Shown here in pieces: positions 59,379 to 64,000 of a stretch of DNA of 64,000 nt. This DNA comes from UBA9676 sp963837105. Its GTDB lineage: Bacteria; Actinomycetota; Actinomycetes; Streptosporangiales; Streptosporangiaceae. Location of the stretch: the NCBI GenBank assembly GCA_963837105.1, contig CAWIMG010000017.1, positions 186,001 to 250,000 of the forward strand. The letters run 5' to 3'. How positions within the stretch are numbered: position 1 is the first letter of the stretch; every line of letters starts with the position of its first letter. The notes under the pieces were generated by a model. It made no database searches. It was not told where the DNA came from and saw only the letters and a program-made list of their open reading frames with translations. A program made the position numbers and the translations under genes.

Positions 59379-59425
59379 TTGACAGCCTATCTAGCGACGC
59401 AGCTATAGTGCTAGGTGCCTAGATA
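59379..59425 (+). promoter_or_regulatory. Promoter and operator of the GntR/ABC operon
   Basis: TTGACA at 59379-59384, then 19 bp, then TATAGT at 59404-59409. A palindrome CTAGG-TG-CCTAG (59411-59422) begins 1 bp after the -10 box. An outer inverted pair TATCTAG (59388) / CTAGATA (59419) surrounds it. The position over the start point suits repression by the GntR protein encoded just downstream. Confidence 0.65.
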
Positions 59426-59438
59426 AATGGAGGGCCTG

Positions 59439-59831
59439 GTGATCGAGTTCCACCTGGACGGCCGGTCCGGCGTCGCCCCCTACATGCAGCTGATTCACCA
59501 GGTCAGGCACGCGCTGCGGCTGGGCCTGCTACGCGAGGGTGACCAGCTGCCGAAGGTCAAGGACGTGGCAGCCGGACTGGCGATCAACCCGAACACGGTG
59601 CTCAAGGCCTACCGGGAGCTGGAATACGAGCGGCTGGTGGCGGCCCGGCCGGGGGTCGGGACGTTCGTGACCGGGACGCTGGACGGCGGCTCGCTGGCCG
59701 CGCACGGCCCGCTGCGCCGCGAGCTTCAGCGGTGGCTGGCCAAGGCGCGCCGCGCCGGGCTGGACGACGAGTCCATCGAGGCCCTGTTCGCCAGCACTTT
59801 TCGGTCCGCGAGTGAGGAGAACATAGCGTGA
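59439..59831 (+). CDS. GntR-family (YtrA-type) transcriptional repressor
   Basis: 130 aa from the GTG at 59439, which has GGAGGG four bases upstream. ATG at 59427 is possible for a leaderless mRNA. The N-terminal winged helix is APYMQLIHQVRHALRLGLLREGDQLPKVKDVAAGLAINPNTVLKAYRELEYERLVAARPGVGTFV. The short helical C-terminus is typical of the YtrA subfamily, which represses a co-encoded ABC transporter. It overlaps the ATPase gene by 4 bp. Confidence 0.93.
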   Translation: MIEFHLDGRSGVAPYMQLIHQVRHALRLGLLREGDQLPKVKDVAAGLAINPNTVLKAYRELEYERLVAARPGVGTFVTGTLDGGSLAAHGPLRRELQRWLAKARRAGLDDESIEALFASTFRSASEENIA

Positions 59832-60728
59832 CCGCCGTCATCGAAACCGAGGGGCTCGGCAAGCGGTACCGCACGAGGTGGGCGCTGGCCGGGTGCACGC
59901 TGGCCATCCCGGCCGGGCACGTCGTCGGCCTGGTGGGCCCGAACGGGGCCGGGAAGACGACGCTGATCAACCTGGCCACCGGGATGCTGGCGCCGAGTGC
60001 GGGCACGATCGAGGTGCTCGGCGGGCGGCCCGCGGCCGGCCCGGCGCAGCTGGCCCGGGTCGGGTACCTGGCCCAGGACGCGCCGCTGTATGCCGGGTTG
60101 CCGGTCGCGGACCACTTGCGGCTGGGCGCGCACCTCAACCCGGGCTGGGACGCCGAAATGGCACGCGACCGGGCCGGGCGGCTAGGCCTGGACCCGAAGC
60201 AGAAGGCCGGGACGCTGTCTGGCGGGCAGCGCGCCCAGCTCGCGCTTACTCTGGCCGTCGCGAAGCGGCCGGAGCTGCTGATCCTGGATGAGCCGGTGGC
60301 CAGCCTCGATCCGCTGGCCCGCCGTGAGTTCCTCCAGGACCTGATGGAAGCCGTCGCCGAGTTACGCAGTGAGCGTCGTGCTCTCCTCGCACCTGATCAG
60401 CGACCTGGAACGCGCCTGCGACTACGTGATCGTGCTGGTTGACTCGCGGGTGCGGGTCGCCGGGCCGGTCGACGAGCTGCTGGCCACCCATCACCTGCTG
60501 TCCGGCCCGCGCCGCGACCCCGGCTCGCTGCCGGACGGGCTGCAGGTCATCTTCGCCAGCCACACCGACGTGCAGACCACGCTGCTGGTCCGCACCAGCG
60601 GGCCGGTCTTCGACCCGGCCTGGGCGGTGTCCGAGGTGGGCCTGGAAGACCTGGTGCTCGCCCACATGAAGCAGGCCGCCCGACCCGCCCCCCGCAACAG
60701 CCACCGCCGCCTGGAGGTGCAGAAATGA
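59828..60728 (+). pseudogene. ABC transporter ATP-binding protein, apparent frameshift
   Basis: The first part has Walker A GPNGAGKTTL, signature LSGGQRAQLALTLA and Walker B LLILDEPVASLDPLARREFL. At about 60366 the frame changes: the expected VSVVLSSHLISDLERACDY (with the H-loop His) is read one base out of phase and continues to the stop at 60728 that overlaps the permease start. Deleting one base in ttacgcagtgag restores a 299-aa ATPase. Otherwise all motifs are normal. Confidence 0.85.
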
Positions 60729-61833
60729 TCTGGCTGACCTGGCGGCAGTTCCGCGCCCAGGCCATCACCGCGGCCGCGGCGCTGGCGGCGTTCGCGATCG
60801 TGCTGGCAGCCGCCGAACCGAGCCTGTCCGGCGTGTACCACAGCAGCGGGTTTGCCAGCTGCCACGGCGCCGCCTGCACGGGGCTGGCCAGCACATTCAT
60901 CAACGATCTGGCCTCCGCGGGAGGCATTCTCGACGTGCCCGGCAGTACCTACATGATCGTGTATCTGCTGAGCGTCCTGGTCATCCTCATCGCGCCCGCG
61001 ATCATCGGCATCTTCTGGGGCGCTCCGCTGATCGCCCGCGAACTGGAGGCCGGGACCTTCCGGCTGGCCTGGAACCAGAGCATCACCCGGACCCGGTGGC
61101 TGACGGTCAAGCTCGCGCTGATCGGGCTGGCCGCCATGGCCGTGACCGAAGCGTTCAGCCTCATCCAGGCCTGGTGGGCGGCCCCCATCGGCAAGGCCGT
61201 CGGGCTCGGCGGCAGCGGCTCGATATTCAGCGAGACCCGGTTCGGCGTGTTCGTCTTCCCCACCCACGGCATCACCCCGCTCGGCTACGCCGCGTTCGGC
61301 TTCGCCCTCGGCGTCACCGCCGGCCTGCTGGTCCGCCGCGCGATCCCCGCCATGGCCATCACCCTGGCCATTTTCGCCGCCGCCCAGCTCATCACCCCGC
61401 TGGTCCGCCCGAACCTGTTCCCGACCAGCCAGACTGTCGCCACCATCGCGGCCACGGGAGCGAACGTCAGTCTCAATGCCAACCCCATGCTGGCGTTCAC
61501 CGCCACCACCGTCCCCGGCCACCCCGGCGCCTGGATCATCTCCAGCGAAGGCGTCAACGCTACCGGCCAGCCGGTCAGCAGCGTTCCTGCGGCCTGCGAG
61601 CCGTTGATACCGCAGACAAACGTCACGCACATAGGAAGAGGACCAACCACGTCTGCCCCAGGCTCAACCGCGCTGAACAACTGCGTGGCCAGCCACGGGA
61701 TCCGGGTCGCCGAAAACTACCAGCCGGCCAGCCACTACTGGCCACTCCAGGGTCCGAGACCGGGATGTACCTGGCCCTCGCCCTGGCCCTGGCCGGGTAC
61801 TGCTTCTGGCGGCTCAACCGCCGCCGCACCTGA
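60725..61833 (+). pseudogene. ABC-2 type permease, frameshift near C-terminus
   Basis: It starts MIWLTWRQFRAQAITAAAALAAFAIVLAA, typical of GntR-linked ABC permeases. It has six helices, including YMIVYLLSVLVILIAPAIIGIFWGAPLIARELEAGTFRLAWNQSITRTRWL. Near 61750 the frame shifts. The natural end SETGMYLALALALAGYCFWRLNRRRT (last helix, stop at 61831) lies in another frame, while the original frame runs to 62041 with Pro-rich sequence. One missing base after cagggt explains it. Confidence 0.85.
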
Positions 61834-62462
61834 CAAACAGCCCCCATATACCGCTCACCCACCGGTGCCCCGCCCGCCATGCCGCGCTCCGTCGTCGCGA
61901 ATGAGGGCACCGTCCGCTTCTCACATGAGCATGGACCTGCGCCAGATGTTTCAGTACTGCAACCTCGGCTACCTGGCGGCGGCGGGGCACTTGGACAGCC
62001 GCGTCGGCTCACGCCGACGACCCCCATTGTCAGCCCGCTAGAGGCGCAGAACAGGGAGATAGGGTACGGCGTCCCAATGCCTGCCGAACAGCAGAGGCAG
62101 CGCGCATAGTCGGCGATCCGGTCGCGCGCCGGGCCCGAAGTCGGATCACGCTCAGTGACTCGGCCTGATCCGCGGCCAGTGCACAAGTATCCGCCGTTCT
62201 GCACCTTCAAATGGGCGGTGGCCGCGCTGGCCGGGACGGCGCAGAACTGCTGATCGGCGCGGCCCAGCTGCCGGTCCTTACTGCGGAACATTGTTCCCCG
62301 CAGGGTTACGCCTCCCATTTGAGAGGCTGCGGCAGACTGCGCCGGCCGTGCCGCGTGCCCGTACGAGCGGCTTGGAGCTGGGCATGGTGGTGCGGCGGTT
62401 CGGCTAGGCCAGCAGGCCTTCGGCAATAGTCTTCAGCATAATTTTGGAGGAAGGGCAAGGCC
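61834..62462. other. Intergenic stretch before msrA
   Basis: About 630 bp. No supportable gene. It contains the recurrent ATCCGCCGTTCTG motif at 62185. The last 15 bases hold GGAGGAAGG, the msrA ribosome-binding site. Confidence 0.45.
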
Positions 62463-62948
62463 ATGAGCGACAACGCCGAGACCGCGGTCCTCGCGGGAGG
62501 CTGCTTCTGGATCATGCAGCAACTGCTACGCGGACGCCGTGGAGTGATCTCCACCCGCGTGGGATGGACCGGCGGCGAGAACGACAACCCAACCGAGGAC
62601 AACAATTGCGGGCACGCCGAGGCGGTCAAGGTGGCCTTCGATCCGGACCGGATCTCCTATCGGGACCTACTCGAGTTCTTCTTCCAGATTCACCGAGCTG
62701 ACCTTGGCGAACGTCTCGTGGGCTCCAGCTACCGCTCGGAGATCTTCTATACGAGCGAGGAGCAGCGCAAGGTGGCCGAGGAGACGATCCGCGACGTTGA
62801 CGCCTCGGGTCACTGGCCCGGCAAGGTCGTAACCAAGATCAGCGAGGCCGGTCCCTTCTGGGAGGCCGTGGCCGAAGACCAGGACTACTTCCGGCGCTAC
62901 ACCGACGGCAACAATCAGTTCAGCCCGTATCGATCCGCTGCGGGATAG
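62463..62948 (+). CDS. msrA: Peptide-methionine (S)-S-oxide reductase MsrA
   Basis: 161 aa, ATG preceded by GGAGGAAGG. The catalytic GCFWIMQ (active-site Cys) replaces the usual GCFWG(x)E. RRGVISTRVGWTGGENDNPT, CGHAEAVKVAFDPDRISYRDLLEFFFQIHRAD and YRSEIFYTSEEQRKVAEE fit the family. It repairs methionine S-sulfoxides. The Glu usually following FWG is replaced (FWIMQQL), a change seen in a variant MsrA subgroup, so catalytic efficiency is uncertain. Confidence 0.93.
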   Translation: MSDNAETAVLAGGCFWIMQQLLRGRRGVISTRVGWTGGENDNPTEDNNCGHAEAVKVAFDPDRISYRDLLEFFFQIHRADLGERLVGSSYRSEIFYTSEEQRKVAEETIRDVDASGHWPGKVVTKISEAGPFWEAVAEDQDYFRRYTDGNNQFSPYRSAAG

Positions 62949-63004
62949 CCGCTGTGGCGGGTGACACTTGGCGGACCGTCCGTCTGAGGTGGGGAGTGAG
63001 TGAG

Positions 63005-63391
63005 ATGTCGGCTTCGCTGCTGGCTGTCGTGGTTGACTGCCATGACCCGCTGCGCCAGGCCAAATTCTGGGCGCAGGCGTTGGCGTATGAGATTAACAAG
63101 CGAAACCCCGGCGAGTTCCAGGTGAGTGACCCGGCTGGTGGCGGGGCATCGCTGTACTTCATGAAGGTGCCCGAGCCCAAGGCGGGCAAGAACCGGCTGC
63201 ACCTGGACATAGTGACCTCGGGGCCGATGGAGGCTGAGGTAGGACGGCTGGCCGAAGCCGGAGCCGAGGTGGTCGAGGTACGCCAAGACCCCGCTTCCCT
63301 AGACAACCCGGACACCTGGACAGTGATGCGTGACCCCGAAGGCCACGAGTTCTGCGTATCAAGCACCGCAACCCTGACCGGCTGGGCCTGA
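63005..63391 (+). CDS. VOC family (glyoxalase-like) protein
   Basis: 128 aa from the ATG at 63005. Paired beta-alpha-beta-beta-beta motifs: SLLAVVVDCHDPLRQAKFWAQALAYEI and NRLHLDIVTSGPMEAEVGRLAEAGAEVVEVRQDP, ending WTVMRDPEGHEFCVSS. This is the actinobacterial glyoxalase/bleomycin-resistance-like type (Glyoxalase_6). The substrate is unknown. The metal ligands are consistent with His and Glu positions (LHLDI, GHEFC). It follows msrA by 56 bp. Confidence 0.9.
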   Translation: MSASLLAVVVDCHDPLRQAKFWAQALAYEINKRNPGEFQVSDPAGGGASLYFMKVPEPKAGKNRLHLDIVTSGPMEAEVGRLAEAGAEVVEVRQDPASLDNPDTWTVMRDPEGHEFCVSSTATLTGWA

Positions 63392-63560
63392 TCAGGCGCT
63401 GATCGTGCTGTAAAGCCTGTTCTGGCCCCGAGGTCGCCTAGCGAAAGTGAAGTACGGTCAACACGAGAGGCGTGACGTTCTGCATCGCACCGTGATGGGC
63501 GACGTCACCAGTGTCGTTGCTACGGCAGTTGACCTGGACCGACGGCCCTATCATCAGGTG

Positions 63561-64000
63561 ATGGGGAGGCTTGACCCGGGCTTGGCCCGGGGGGCCGGGC
63601 TGGCCGATGGCGCCGCGTCCGCCGCCCGCGCTGGCTATGTGCGCGGCTACGAAAGAGCCCGGGCGGCCGGCGATATCGAAGCGATGGCCGAGGCCGCGCT
63701 GGGCCTGGCTGCCACGCAGACGTTCGGCACGGTTCCCGGCCGGGTGCCGGCGTTCCTGCACGAGGCGTACTCGCTGGCGCAGGGCGGGCAGCGGGCGCGG
63801 CTGGCCGTCGCGCTGGCCCGTGCCTGGGTCTACGGCTACGACCCGGCGCGGGCCGCGGTGTTCGCGGCGGAGGCCTTGGCCTACGCAGAGGCTCATGACG
63901 ACCGGTCGCTGCTGGCGGCCGCCCTTGATGCGCAACTGCTTCTCCACTGGGGACCGGATGACCTGGATGAGCGGTTGTCCATCACCGCCCGCCTGGAGGA
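63561..64000 (+). CDS. TPR-type regulator-like protein (3' end outside window)
   Basis: Open to the window edge, 146 codons. MGRLDPGLARGAGLADGAASAARAGYVRGYERARAAGDIEAMAEAALGLA, then LARAWVYGYDPARAAVFAAEALAYAEAHDDRSLLAAALDAQLLLHWGPDDLDERLSI. It is made of TPR-like helical pairs as in the C-terminal halves of AfsR/MalT-like regulators. Without the rest, I cannot say whether an HTH or kinase follows. The start is uncertain. Confidence 0.7.
   Translation, partial: MGRLDPGLARGAGLADGAASAARAGYVRGYERARAAGDIEAMAEAALGLAATQTFGTVPGRVPAFLHEAYSLAQGGQRARLAVALARAWVYGYDPARAAVFAAEALAYAEAHDDRSLLAAALDAQLLLHWGPDDLDERLSITARLE

Overview
The window is high-GC DNA (roughly 70%) from an actinobacterium. This rests on the gene content: a SARP-type regulator, a mycothiol-dependent-like TIGR03086 protein, an F420-dependent nitroreductase-like protein, an LCP cell-wall ligase, a MocR regulator and frequent GTG starts. 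I cannot name the genus. The sequence is rich in insertion sequences and decayed genes, as in an accessory region or a genome undergoing IS expansion.

Layout. 1-7.6 kb is ordinary chromosomal content: a DAO-family FAD oxidoreductase (cut by the window edge), a low-molecular-weight tyrosine phosphatase, a fructosamine-kinase-like protein, an OmpR-type two-component pair, a mini LuxR protein, an LCP protein and a methyltransferase. 7.9-11.4 kb is a tightly coupled four-gene operon: tautomerase, SARP-like regulator, DUF2182 membrane protein, DUF1326 protein. At 11.5 kb a 3' fragment of tRNA-His marks a likely attachment site. 11.6-16.6 kb is a group II intron whose reverse transcriptase gene is split by a second mobile element carrying DUF5372, DUF6788 and a large serine recombinase. 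An intron-free copy of the intron's insertion site lies near 18.06 kb. 16.7-23.7 kb holds a membrane protein, an SDR, a TIGR03086 protein, an APH-like kinase and small unknowns.

23.7-37.3 kb is IS-dominated: an IS1634-like element with a 4-bp target duplication; an IS256-family element with 8-bp duplication that is itself split by a 1765-bp IS110-family element; a 544-aa protein of an unassigned, mobile-looking family; and two more almost identical 1371-bp IS256-family copies on either side of a GNAT/acyl-CoA-synthetase protein acetyltransferase. Between 35.4 and 39.3 kb are truncated remnants (DUF998, nitronate monooxygenase, RidA).

39.3-53 kb: slipin, Hsp20, a winged-helix regulator overlapping sufB (the suf operon stops in a decayed sufD), cupin, two small monooxygenases, SRPBCC, Ddn-like, PNPOx-like, a divergent MocR/MFS pair with an obvious operator, an NTF2-like protein and an alpha/beta hydrolase. 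53.3-55.0 kb is an IS1634-like element with perfect 16-bp inverted repeats and an unusually long 38-bp flanking direct repeat. 55-59 kb: a DUF1579-like remnant, a class-V aminotransferase and a second CCGAAGTT-ended IS1634-like element. 59.4-61.8 kb is a GntR(YtrA)/ABC exporter operon in which both the ATPase and permease genes carry apparent frameshifts. The window closes with msrA, a VOC protein and a partial TPR-type protein.

The most interesting structures are the nested mobile elements whose host genes can be rebuilt to the base, the intron-free target copy, the unassigned 544-aa protein with its 23-bp tandem repeat, the uncharacterised tautomerase/SARP/DUF2182/DUF1326 operon, and the 38-bp repeat around an IS.
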